In this document: positions 1 through 12,039 of the stretch, piece by piece
Layout of the letters: the number at the start of each line of letters is the position of its first letter
Numbering within the stretch: the stretch's first letter is position 1
Source of the DNA: Terebella lapidaria
Lineage: Eukaryota > Annelida > Polychaeta > Terebellida > Terebellidae
Length of the DNA stretch: 64,000 nt
Reading direction: 5' to 3'
Assembly (NCBI GenBank): GCA_949152475.1
Contig: OX424570.1
Location: 23,990,694 to 24,054,693 of the forward strand
The notes under the pieces: generated by a model
Told to the model about the DNA's origin: nothing
The model's database searches: none
Seen by the model: the letters and a program-made list of their open reading frames with translations, nothing else
Program-made: the position numbers and the translations under genes

Positions 1-812
1 TTAATAATAAATATTTCTCATCTTAACTATTTTTATTGTGGTCAATAATAGACTTAACTATTTTTATTGTGGTCAATAATAGACTTAACTAGTGAAAATA
101 ATGTTAACTTATTCGGTTACACCAATGAAATTTGTACTGGACAAATCTTTAACCTTGTTGAGCTCAATAATAATTGTTTCTCATCTTAACTATTTTTATT
201 GAGGTCAATAATAGACTTAACTAGCAAAAAAAATGTTAACTTATTTGGTTACAGACATAAAATGTCTACTAGACAGAATCTTTACCTTGATGAGCCCAAT
301 AATAAATATTTCTTGTCTTAACTATTTTTATTGTGGTCAAAAATAGACTAAACTAGTAAAAATAATGTTAACTTATTCAGTACACCCATGAAATCTGTAC
401 TGGACATACTTTCACCTTGTTGAGCTTAATAATAAATATTTCTCATCTTAACTATTTTTATTGTGGTCAATAATAGACTTAACTATTTTTATTGTGGTCA
501 ATAATAGACTTAACTAGTGAAAATAATGTTAACTTATTCGGTTACACCAATGAAATTTGTACTGGACAAAACATTTACCTTGTTGAGGTTAATAATAAAT
601 ATTTCTTGTCTTAACTATTTTTATTGTGGTCAATAATAGACTTAACTATTAAAAATAATGTTAACTTATTCAGTTACACCCATGAAATTTGTACTGGACA
701 AAACCTTTACCTTGTTGAGCTTAATAATAAACGTTTCTCGTCTTAACTATTTTTATTGTGGACAATAATAGACTTAACTAATAAAACTAATGTTAACTTA
801 TTCAGTAATATT
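1..812. repeat. AT-rich tandem array, about 130-163-bp units
   Basis: About six units begin near 1, 162, 291, 426, 589 and 720 with a (C/T)AATAATAAATATTTCT-like start. Each carries a TTAACTATTTTTATTG block, AATGTTAACTTATTCGGTTA and a GTACTGGACA segment. Units are about 130 bp, or about 163 bp where a 32-bp block (TTAACTATTTTTATTG plus TGGTCAATAATAGAC) is doubled. The array is cut by the window edge, so its full size is unknown. It lies downstream of the last visible LRP1-like exon and is therefore probably intronic. No coding potential is seen. Confidence 0.9.
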
Positions 813-1059
813 GTCCTGTTTTCACTGAAAACTTCAGTTCTCCATTCTGAACAAGAAACCAGTGTCATTACCTTCAACTGTACAGGCTATTGGAATGATC
901 GTACATGTCAAAATGGATATTTCAAAATTCTGTAATAAGTTAGGCTGTTAACATATTAATATTTATATGATCATTCTAAAAAACGATTGGTTTCGTGTGA
1001 CAGCCCTTCCCAACAACACTTCCAAATATTATCGAGATTCGTCAAAAATTGCCATCTGT

Positions 1060-1410
1060 AGAGCGTTCACAAGCCATGTGTCTCAAACAGGCTGTTTTCA
1101 ATGCAAAATGTGTCCCCAAACGACCAATTCAGTTGCCACGGCAACCAAAATCGATTGGTGTCGGGATCTCACCATAATATATGTGACTGCAAAAAATAAT
1201 GGTGATCGGGTGAGAATTGCGGCCTGTAGCGCGTTCACAAGCCATGTGTCTCAAACAGGCTGTTTTCAATGCAAAATGTGTCCCCAAACGACCAATTCAG
1301 TTGCCACGGCAACCAAAATCGATTGGTGTCGGGATCTTACCATTATATATGTGCCTGCAAAAAATAATGGTGATCGGGTGAGAATTGCGGCCTGTAGCGC
1401 GTTCACAAGA
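1060..1410. repeat. 168-bp tandem duplication
   Basis: The block GCGTTCACAAGCCATGTG...TCGATTGGTGTCGGGATCT occurs twice at a spacing of 168 bp (for example TCTCAAACAGGC at 1081 and 1249), and a partial third unit starts near 1390. The copies are almost identical, so the duplication looks recent. An open frame runs through it only because the unit length is divisible by three. Confidence 0.9.
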
Positions 1411-1418
1411 AAATCTCT

Positions 1419-1450
1419 GCGGACGCGGACGCGGACGCGGACACGGACGA
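1419..1450. repeat. GCGGAC hexanucleotide microsatellite
   Basis: About five GCGGAC/ACGGAC units abut the end of the 168-bp tandem duplication. They are followed by an unrelated stretch containing GGATACAATGAATA. Confidence 0.9.
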
Positions 1451-1538
1451 CGAAGCCAAATCCATAGTATCCGCCGAACTTTGTTCGGGGGATACAATGA
1501 ATAGTTAGTATATATTGATAATAACTACACATAAATAC

Positions 1539-4500
1539 CCTTGCTGTGGATGTACAACGACGTCCCTAGGATTGCCGAGATTTTGCAGTAACACTCGGAC
1601 ATCGTTGAAGTCTGGGCTACTCAGTCTAACTGCTGTAATAGACGACTTCTGGCTGTCCGTGAAGTATAAGTTCTTCGAGAGCCAATCAACTGCCATACCT
1701 TCCACACTGCCAAGGTTACGAGTTACAATATTTTGTTGTCCTGAAATAAAAAACAACATGGCAAAATGGTTATTGTTGGCCAAAGAGTGATAATTCGGTC
1801 ATCGATCAAGAACACACAGTAGTCTGCTCATTAAAACAGCTAAGAAGAACAAGATTTTGTTCCCATGTGAAATTTAGCTTAGAAAATTCAGCTACGTACA
1901 CATTTGATTATCCCTGTTTTCAGTGTTGAACAATTTTACAATAAAATTCACTGAATTAGAGAGTGAATGGAAGCGAATACCGGTAAATATCTGATTAGTT
2001 GATTGCTTGAAAAAAGATCATAGAGGAAACATAAAGGATCCAATGAATAAAAGAAACGAATATACCTGTTCCATTTGTATGAACTCTTGCGATGTTGTCG
2101 CCTCTCACATCCGAATAATAAATGTAGTCTTCAGAAGAATCGAAATCTATCGCTACTAAATTCACGTCTTTGCCCCCAATCAGCGGAAGGACTTCTTTGC
2201 TCTCATGCAAGGCATTCTGGGACATTGGAATTCCCCGAAGTAGCCTCTCCGTCGCAAAAATGACGAATTCAGTGATTTCTGCAACACAAGTTAATATAAA
2301 TGGACAAAAATTTGAATTTTTGTTGAAAAGAAAGAACAAATAGTCAAATCTTTGAACAAAAATTAATCATGAACATATGTAGAATGAAAAGAATGTAAAA
2401 TGCATCCCAAACATGCTGATAAAATATTGGCACTTTCAAGATGACTTATATTAGCATTCTTGAAACTTAGAGAAAATACATCAGACAATTATAACCTTGA
2501 CAACAATAATTGCATGTTATGAAACTATCAGTATCCATTATTTCTGGGGCATGTAAAAGCTCAGCGTCTACGATTGCTCACTAGAACACGATGTCAAGTC
2601 GGTGTTGAGGCTGTAGCCGAGGTCACAGATACACCGCGGGGCAGGGGCGTTCACCTCATTCAGGGTGATCAGACACAAGTGCTGGCAGGTGTTTGTCGCA
2701 CAGGGGTTTGGAACTGAAACAAATGAAAGGATATAGACAAGGCAAAAGTGAAATATTTTGTCTTAAATGAATATATATTGCTGTTGAGAATGATGGTATC
2801 GCATACATGAAATAACGATAAAAAAAAACATACCGGTAGCCTTGATAGAAATATCACATGTTATTTGTATTTGATTTTTCCTTTGAACTTTTCATTTTAC
2901 TTCATAATTTCTATAAAGTCTATCTGTGTGCGGAACAAAAATAAATCCTACTGGTTGGTTGCCTCAGAGGGTGTACAACTTTGATATCAGATACGACGGC
3001 AGTGCGGTTTTCCACGATTGCTTGCACAGTTCCTTCATAGTCATAGCGACGAGATTTCATGACGGCCATTCTTGTCCAGTCCGAGTAGTAGATCTGGTCC
3101 TCGAACAGCGATATTGCGCTGGGGTGCGGGGTGTTAAAGCTGCCTTTGACAACCACAATCCTTTGATGAAGAGGGGAGGAGAGGAGGCAAAAATGTACAT
3201 GAATATGTTTCAACAACAGTACGACATCAAACAGTTCTCTAACAAGTAAACATCACACACTGATTAAGGTTTTCTTATAGTATTCTGAGGCTTATAAAGC
3301 ACCATACCAAAGAATTTCCATAAACAGTTTGACATGCTCACATAGGAATGAAAATGCTTAAAGATGTTCGAATATAAATGAAAACATTCTCAATCCAGTC
3401 GATCCTGAGATATGCTTTGTGAATCTTTCCTCACATCGAAGTGGCATAGACTAACTGACTTTAATATTAGGTAATATAGCAATGAGAACAATAGTTAAAT
3501 GATCAAACTCTATGGTAGTAATCTCACACAATCATATGGTTCTCAACACAGCAATACACTGTACTAGCATTTAGCCGCTTATAAATAATTTATTACCTGT
3601 TTTGTCCATCATAATCTAAGCTGATTATGTGATTCATGTGTGGATCCGTCACATAAAGCCGTTTGTTTACGTAGTCCAGAGTGAGTCCCACTGGGGTCTG
3701 GATTTTATACCTATCCAGAACGCCGAGGAATATGTAGTGTTCATACGACCCGTCCATTTGCATCTTGCCAATCTCTGGTGGGTATCGCTCGCCCGCTTTG
3801 ATTTTGTCAGTGTAACCAGCGTCAATGTAGAACAAATATCTGCAATCAGTGAAAACAGAAAATTCTCATTATGAATATTGGCTCACTTTTGAAAAAATTA
3901 TGTACAACCAGAAACACAATGAGGGTTTCTTGTACATTGTATATGCATATATTCGCATGGTTCGATTTGAAACACTTACGATCATACATAGGCCTACACT
4001 GATATAGTGAATTAAATTTTCTGCTTATACTGCTGGTATAACAGATATTACAGAAAAGTTTTATGATGAAGTGTTAATCTGTTTCAAAGTCTCTAAACCA
4101 AGCTGAACAACAGTCATGGTCTATTCACAAAAATACAATATAATTATTATCGTCAGTTGTTTATTTATCTTTTTCATCAATCTAAATCAATTCAATCCAA
4201 ATATGATTATCAAACTCATAATGCCATACCCTCTAGTTGGGTCCACAGCGATGGCCGTGGGGTTCACAAGATTGTGGGAGATTACTGCTTGGTGGTTTCC
4301 ATCCAACGAGGCCACGATGATTCGCTCAGACCCCTCATCGAGCACGTAAATATTGTTAGCGATCCAGTCCACAGCTATTCCCCTGGCCCGGAGTATGCCG
4401 CCGACCTGGATCTGTCGCTGATTTCTTCCGGTGAGTAAGTCCGATTCATAAACTCTCCCGCTTCTGTCAAGCCAATATAGTTTTTCCCGACCATGGTGGA

Positions 4501-7500
4501 AGTCTATTTTAATGGCGTCCGAAGCATCGGTGATCTTAGTGGGATGAGATCCGCTGAGAGTCGACCGGTAGATCACGCCGTCTCGTAGATAGTAGAGCTT
4601 TGCCATAGCACCTGTTGAACAATGTTAAACCGAAATTGAGCATGTTTTGTGACACACAAATGAATATTCCCTCGTACTATCAAAGCATATTGTTTCGAAC
4701 ATACAGTAAAAGAATTTACATGTTACCCTAAAGTGACAAATAACTGAGATAACCAATGTAAATGTACTCTTGAATCCAAATAAGAAATTTGTTGGATTCC
4801 TATCTAGATCAAACTGAGAAATAGTTCTAGATGTGATCATGGCAGTGGCTGTGATTAGAATTCCATTATTATATCTCATCACTAAATTTTGCTGAGCTTA
4901 ATTTACAGAATGAGACATTTGAACTTTACCATTGTCGGCCCTGCAGGTTTTCCCATTCTCCAGGTTGTAGCCCGTCACACATGAGCAGTTGGAATATCCC
5001 TCAAAGTCAACACAGCGCTGGTCACAGTTTCCCCACAGCGTACACTCGTTGAAGTCTGATGGGTGACGAGAAAACATATATATTAATCTTGTTCAATCAT
5101 ACCTTATGGCATAATTTTTGTAGGGAATATGTATATTTTTGTGCAGTTATGTCCAATGCATTTGTGATGCATAGAATTTGCTAAGATATATCGTGTAGAC
5201 CGGTATATAACTTTGATATGAATTTTGATTTCCAAGATCAAACAACGAGTACCATTTGCTTCAGCCAGTAATATTTGCTGCACATTTCACCATTAGTTGA
5301 CATACACTTGGCAACGTGTACTTGACAACTCTAGACAATACACATGATACAATTATTGTCTCCATTTGGTATATATCCCCTAAGACATGCTGATCACCCA
5401 CCTATACACGTGCGGTTGTCTGCGGGGTCCAGTTGATACCCGTCCTGGCAGTAACACGCCCCGCCGGTGGGTGTCGGGTGACAGGCAAAATCACAGGACA
5501 GCGCGCCACAGTACGAGGTACCTGCATGGCGGGTGCTATAATTTATTTTCTCACTTATAAGTTATTTTTTATATCTTATAAGTTATTTTCATGGTACATG
5601 TATTTTCTAATTTACACTTCCATATAATTAATCTTAGAATGTGTTTTGACTTAAAACTCAGGTATCAACTTTGAATTTTTTCTAGTTTCTTTAATTTACC
5701 GGTGAATACAATGTCATCCTACTGCTCAACAATCCATTATCAAATTTCTAACGACATATCCAATGCAGAGATGAAAAATTGATGCTAGTACATATCTTTT
5801 ACTGCAGTCTAGTATTTATTGCCGAGGAGAATAAAACTGAATCCAATGTATGTTTTTTGATGGGTTGTTATTCTACCAAACCTCAAAAACTCCCCATTAC
5901 AATTTAAAATGGTTTTGAATGTTATTTTCAGAAAAATACTCAGCTGTGCCGAAATAATACTCACTGCAGGTGGCGCCCTCGTCAGTTCCGTTGACACAGT
6001 CGCTCTGTCGGTCACAAACCTTTTCGACATCCAAACACGTTCCATCAGATGGACATGCCCACTGATGCGGTGGACACGCATAGTGCACTGGCAAATAAAC
6101 AACAAAGATTTTGTTTCGAGGGATTGAATCTGAACTATTTATGTGTTTCATCAGAAACGGAGAAGTACTCATGAATAAATGTATCATTACTAGCTTTGTA
6201 ATTATCTTTTCCCAACAAAGTTTTCAAAATGTTATAATATAACTCTTTGATACGAAATATCAATTGTTCACAAATTGCTCCTCAGATTTTGCATGAATAA
6301 TACACATCAAATACTCATGATAATACAGTACAACATAAAATAAATGTACACAAACAAAATATTCACTTTATATACTAGGTGATCTACTACTACTAGATCA
6401 ATAATGTATAACCATTTACAATTAAGTTATAACCATTTACACATGAAACAGGCAAAAACACTCACGACAATTTTGTTCGTCGGTTCCGTCTCCGCAGTCG
6501 TCATCTCCGTCACAAATAAATCCCTGGTAGACGCAGTCCCCGTTCCTACACGGCGTCGTCAACGGCAGACAGCGGTTCTGTGTCCTGTTAGTGGCTAGAG
6601 AACAAAATACGTGAAAACGATTGCAATTTAAATTCACGATCACAATTTACAGGTTGAAAAAACTGAAACCAACTTATGTTTCGATGTACTTTGTAGTTTT
6701 TTTATGGGAACGTAGTAAGACATGAGTTTGTTATTTAACCCTTTCACTGCCGGGGGCGACTTTAGTCGACAGGAGGGTTCACTGCCGGAGGCGACTTTAG
6801 TCGACCAGGACTAGGGGAAATCAGGGCAAATTGACACATGATAAGGTAACATTAAATTTATGTTCCAGTAGTGATTTTTTGAAACTTATATTGCATACAC
6901 TGTACTGAGAACAAACCCACTTGATTTTTTAGTATAATTGGAAACATTTTACAGTGGATATGTCATTTAAAAATTTACTTCATAATTTCTTCAAAATAAC
7001 TTGGCAACGGGGGGCAGTTTCTGAAACAGTTTTTGGCAGTGAAAGGGTTAAAGGCTGAACATTGGAACAAATTTTTCATGGCTTTGTTCATTTTCATGAA
7101 TATACTGAAGAGAGCTATAAATTACACACTTTCCAGCTGTTTTATCATCATTATTGTTGTGGTTGAAGAGAATACAAATCCGAAGGAATATCATTTTCAT
7201 AGTCATTAAATTTGATGGTCTTCATCAATGCACCAAATACATGGTCATGGGACACCAAATGGCTTTTACAACAAACATGTACTGTATATTTGCCATTTAC
7301 AACAAAGAAATACAACATACCACAGTGGGCGTCCTCGTCTGACCGGTCCACACAGTCGGGTTCCCCGTCGCACTCCCAGTCCGCGCTGATACACTGACAG
7401 TTGTTACAAGTGAAGTAGTGAGTCCCACACGGCGAACACGACGAGGCTGGAACATAGTATTTTGACACATATTTTTGCCTGCATTTCAAAACTAAACCAC

Positions 7501-10500
7501 CGGTAACCATGAGATTGCCCAAGTTCATTTGACATCAAGGTCAAGTCACCAAAAGTTGCAGCCATGACTGAGCAATAAAACTCGAAGTTTTACCTCAATG
7601 GTTTAGCATTGAAAGACCAATGATCAGCTGTTCATTGTGCAGTCATGACCTCCAAGTTCGAGCATTAAATAGGATCACCAAAAGATGTATGAGATGTCCC
7701 ATATATAGGACTTGATTATATCTTCATATATTGAACATCAACCCTTTACAGCGGTATTCGATTTTTTGCCTACAGAGGTACAATACCATACAAATTCAAC
7801 TTCTTTCCTCAAGTGTTCAGCCTCGAGATACCGTATATACTCTACTATACGACGCACGCGACTATAAGACGCAGTAGATTCTGCAGCTGAATCGAGGAAA
7901 TCATGGTTGATTCAAAGATAAGACGCAGATCACTCGACCATATTGCCGACAGAAATTTCGTACGGTCAATTGACTGTCAGACGCCCGCCAAGTCGAGTGT
8001 TTTCACACTTCGTGTTAATCATCACGGCTTCAATAGCCCCAACGGTAAGTATGTTTTCACATGAATGAACAAAGTACCTTTTGTTCTCGCCATTATAATG
8101 AATAAATATTATGCAAACTCTTGTGTTTTTTGTCATTTCGTTGTATTTATCAGCAATGTCTAGCAAAAGTTTAGCGACCGGTAAATTTAGAAAAGGTCAC
8201 ATGATATAGCTTGTGTTAGCCAGCATTCATTCACTATTCTATTCTCAAGGTCGGGTGATTCGGTCAGTCAAAATTTGGAAAGCAGTTCATCGGTAGTTAC
8301 TCTCATATGATTCAAGATACCACAATGACATAGACATAAAAGAACATCAAAAGACCATTAACTGACAAATTCGTTTATTGATCGTCATGATTACATAAAT
8401 CATCGATTGCAATTTCACCCGCTCCTTAAGTGATGCATACAATGATGCGCAGTAAACCGCGCACAGAGCTGCCACCTTGTGAGAGCAATTGACAACATAA
8501 CCAGAATTTTCAGCAACATGGCGCCGGCAGGAAATCGACTGAAAAGAGAAAATAAACAAGTTATTGTATGATTTTCAAATATACATTGCCACATGTAAAA
8601 TTCATCTAACGTACATAACAGATCGTTTTTATGCACTTTATATTTCTTTTTATACACTTGAAAAGTGGGACTTGACTAAAGACGGTGACATGCCTCTATT
8701 ATCGCCCATTCTCCAATGCGGTCTGGCAGTCATTCGGTGCGAGATCTTGCAATTATGATGCCCCCTTTTGTGTGTGTCGCGAGTATAAGACGCAAACGAA
8801 ATAAAGGCAATATTTGGGGGCAAAAAACTGCGTCGTATAGTAGAGTATATACGGTACGAATTATTTCATTCTTACAGTCAGATGTAAAGATGTCCCACAT
8901 AATAGAACTTCATTTTTTTCTCATAAAAACAGTACATTTTTTTGTCTGCAGAGGTCAATATGTCCACTACCTAATATTGTCTGATAAGTCAATATTTACA
9001 GGTAATTGGCTGGATACAGTGTGTGAGACCTGAGGTTGTTTGATGAACTTGACCCCCCTCCGCACAGTGAAATTTCAGTTGCACTCTGTGACATAAGTCT
9101 GTGTAATGGTGAAATTTCTGCAGGCATAAAATAATTCCTGTTAATAATCTGTCACTCAATAAGTCACTCAATAAGTTATATTAGACAGAGACTCAATATT
9201 CAAGATTTTAATGTATCTTCCAGACTTCCACAGGCCCCTAAATCCTGGATCCGCCTCAGCCAGGTTATGGCTGGTTGTGGGTATGTATTTAGGTCTGGTA
9301 TAATACAGGATGTATATAATGTATACAATCCATGTAGATCTAGGCCTAGTCACAGTCATTTGTTTACCGGGGGGGGGGGGGGATATATATTACCATGTGA
9401 TTTGTTTTACAACATGGTAATATACCCTCACCCCTCACCCCCCCCCCCCCCTCCCCCCTCGGTGATAACCGAATGTGCCTTCTTCTGTCAGCCCTATACC
9501 GTGGCACGTGTCATGTCCTACATATAGCTTCTGCTACCAATGTGCAAACAAATAGCATACACAACACATGAACTTAGAATGTGGAAAGCTATATAGATAT
9601 AAGTCCTTTGTTATGTACATTCACGAACGACTTTCAAGTTGGTCATTTTACTCATTTACCAGCCAAGCGCAAATTCCTCGACACGATCGAAAGATGGTTT
9701 TCCCGGGCAAAATTCCACCGCTAGGGGGCCATGCTGGAATGCGTTCGATTTCTTGAACCTGCTTTCCGTCATATTGAATATCATGCATGAGCCGTCAACG
9801 ATCGATCCAACTATATAACCTTCCACTCGTTCGACACCGGGGTGAACCTTTTGCTGTGTATAGTTTCCCAGAAAAATGGTTTCCCCGAAAAATTAGACCC
9901 GATGAAACCTTACGCCAAAAGAAAATCCAAGTGATCCATGATACTGCAATGATTGTCCCCTGCGCACGACGAAATCGGACAACTCGGGGCGTATCAAGAG
10001 AAAATCACCAGGTGCATGTGCCGTTATATGTGGAGGCTTTTCTTTTATTTAAATTATTTCATGATATAATGTCAGATACGATTATTTTGAGAAAACAGAA
10101 TGTTAACACCGTCTTATCCTATACATTCTACAATTAGCCTACGTAGGCTATTTATTGTATGAATAGCAATCACACCCATGTATGATATAACTTCAAATAC
10201 TTAATATGCCGATGCACACGCAAAGCTTGTACATTGCCTATAGCATGAATTCTGTTATTACACAGCAGACATCAAAAGCACACCCAGAAAAAACTACCGT
10301 TTTGCGAAACACTTCTTTTCGAATTGAGCATTCGAGGCCTATAATTATCGTCTCAAGAAGAATTATTGTTTCATTGGCAAAATAGGCCTACAAGTCCAAA
10401 ACACGTATCGGGCAGCCTGATCTAGACCCATATGCACGTATAGCATATACCCTACGTACGTGGCAAAAGGAATATAGTGTTATGGTTTTCTGGTAGCATG

Positions 10501-12039
10501 ATCATATGAGTCGTATTTCTGGTTTTTATAGCATATCAAATGTAGCAAATACACATAATCACATCCATGTATGATATAACTCGTCAAGAACATTGTAAAA
10601 AAAATGCTGACATAAATCCGCTAAAATTTGTATCCCACGCATAATAATATTACATGGAAATACTTCTAATAATTATGTGGAATGTTGTCATGAGTGCATC
10701 ATTGCCAATTATATCATCTTCCAGACTTCCACATATGTATTTGGCAAGTGTCACATTACAGTACATCTTGTTGATTTGGCCTAGATATAAAACCGTACAG
10801 CAAACCCCCGCAATGAATAATGCATTTTGTTCTGGAAATATTGCATGGGTTTTTCCTTTAGTGTCAATATTCACATTTGCACATTGTAGTAATTTAGCCT
10901 ATAGTTTGTACATAGATGTACATTTCTCTCAGTGACAATGGCATTGTATTCAGTTTCATGATATTTCTGCGTTCTACCTTTCAAAATTAAGTATTCTCAT
11001 ATACGATATTGATAGAACTAGACGTTCTGTCGCCACTTGCGAAAACCGAAAGGGGCGTGGTCTCCTTATCACCACGCTGGGAAAGGCGATCGCCAGAATC
11101 GGAGGTTGAACGATGGAATTGGAGGTTGAACGCCCGAATATGTTCGCATGCTCTATGGACACGCTGTTTTATTATTCCACTGATCGTTATGAAATACCGG
11201 TACTGTATTAAGCCAATATAATAGGAGCTCCCCACAATGTTTACAGTCTTTTGCGCCATTTTCTCAGATTCAGGGGTTCAACCTCAGATTCTGGCGACCG
11301 TCTTTCCCAGCGTGATCACGCCCCTTTTCATAACCACCTTGTCATTGAAAACTGACAGACAATAAAAAATGCTGGTTTCCCACCAAGGATGAACCATTTC
11401 CTGTTTCATTGAAGAGTATAAAGAATGAAATCAGTTAATGATTGGAAACTCTGGAGGCCAACCAAAGTCAAATACAAAGTCACCATTTCGGAGGTCATGA
11501 TTCTCTATAAATGCTCGATACTTCAAGATTCCCATTTTCAAAATTTGTTCACTGATGTATGATCTCCCAGCAAACTTTTAGTTAATGTATCAAATTTACA
11601 GAATGAACTGGGCTCAAAAATCAGTTTGACAAAAAAAATCAGTAAATTGCCAAAACCATGACATACAGAGCATAATATCTAGACGATAAATTCTTACATT
11701 CTCAAAAGATCAAGACCGCATTCTCATATCAATAGTGTATAAATATGTCCGTCGATTTTACTCACTATGTAATTGAAACTTACATAACAATGGATATTGC
11801 CAACGAAATGTTCGATAAGATAAGATAATGTGACCATCCTCACAACCACCGTGACGAAAAAACCGATTGTTTCTGTTCAATAGTAGATATTATCACAACA
11901 AGAATCAAGGCAAGAAGAACTCTATTTACTCACCCGTTGAATTTGTAGCCAGGCTTTCATCCAGGCAGAGGTTGATGAATATCACAGCAAATCCGAGCCA
12001 CGCGTGCAGGGATATGTCAGTCACGTAATGCTTTGCCAT
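1539..12039 (-). CDS. LRP1: LRP1-like LDL-receptor-related protein, 5' part (12 exons, 3' part outside the window)
   Basis: This is a large endocytic type I membrane receptor that binds and internalises many extracellular ligands. Exons on the minus strand: 12039-11934, 7446-7321, 6594-6466, 6087-5965, 5521-5402, 5055-4930, 4611-4230, 3839-3597, 3160-2952, 2713-2582, 2278-2066 and 1740-1539. All have GT/AG ends and compatible phases, giving about 703 residues. Exon 1 encodes a hydrophobic leader ([13 protein letters not shown]). Exons 2-4 each encode one LDLa module with acidic calcium motifs ([35 protein letters not shown]). Exons 5-6 are EGF modules, the second with DFNEC. Exons 7-9 form the first YWTD propeller (KLYWLD, RLYVTD, IYYSDW). 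Exon 10 is an EGF module. Exons 11-12 start propeller 2 ([21 protein letters not shown]). The order LDLa-EGF-EGF-propeller-EGF-propeller matches the LRP1/LRP1B N-terminus, although this gene has three leading LDLa modules where vertebrate LRP1 has two. The cytoplasmic tail is not visible. LRP1 versus another giant LRP is an inference from the module order and local sequence. Confidence 0.88.
6735..7051. mobile_element. piggyBac-type MITE in an LRP1-like intron
   Basis: The element is bounded by TTAACCCTTTCACTGCC at the left and its inverse GGCAGTGAAAGGGTTAA at the right, 317 bp in all. A TTAA target site with termini beginning CCCTT is the signature of piggyBac elements. Near the left end, ACTGCCGG(G/A)GGCGACTTTAG is directly repeated about 40 bp apart, with a TAGTCGAC palindrome in each copy. 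No transposase frame is present, so it is non-autonomous. It lies between the LDLa exons at 7446-7321 and 6594-6466. Confidence 0.85.
7831..8854. mobile_element. 1.0-kb TA-target inverted-repeat DNA element
   Basis: The termini are CCGTATATACTCTACTATAC followed by GACGCA, and the exact inverse at the right end, each flanked by TA. This gives a TA target duplication, as in Tc1/mariner/pogo-type elements. Subterminal (T)ATAAGACGCA words recur inside. No transposase frame is seen, so the element is non-autonomous. It sits in the 4.5-kb first intron of the LRP1-like gene. The superfamily is inferred from TA alone. Confidence 0.75.
9369..9460. repeat. G-run / hairpin / C-run low-complexity block
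   Basis: About 14 G are followed by TATATTACCATGT, a 12-nt loop, the inverse ACATGGTAATATA, and then a C-rich run of more than 20 bases. The block can fold into one hairpin with pairing G and C runs. It lies in the first intron of the LRP1-like gene. Confidence 0.7.
11049..11328. mobile_element. Foldback MITE in LRP1-like intron 1
   Basis: Left arm AAAGGGGCGTGG...CACGCTGGGAAAGGCG...CGCCAGAATC-GAGGTTGAAC matches, inverted, 11275-11328 (GGTTCAACCTCAGATTCTGG...CTTTCCCAGCGTGATCACGCCCC). Arms are about 55-65 bp around a spacer of about 165 bp. The left arm carries a short insertion (TCTCCTTAT) and a duplicated GGAGGTTGAACG. No coding frame is present. The target duplication was not resolved, so the exact ends are approximate. 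Confidence 0.65.

Noticed and set aside
967..1467. 166-codon open frame on the plus strand
   Set aside because: It is the translation of the 168-bp tandem duplication plus the GCGGAC microsatellite. The repeat length is a multiple of three, which keeps the frame open.
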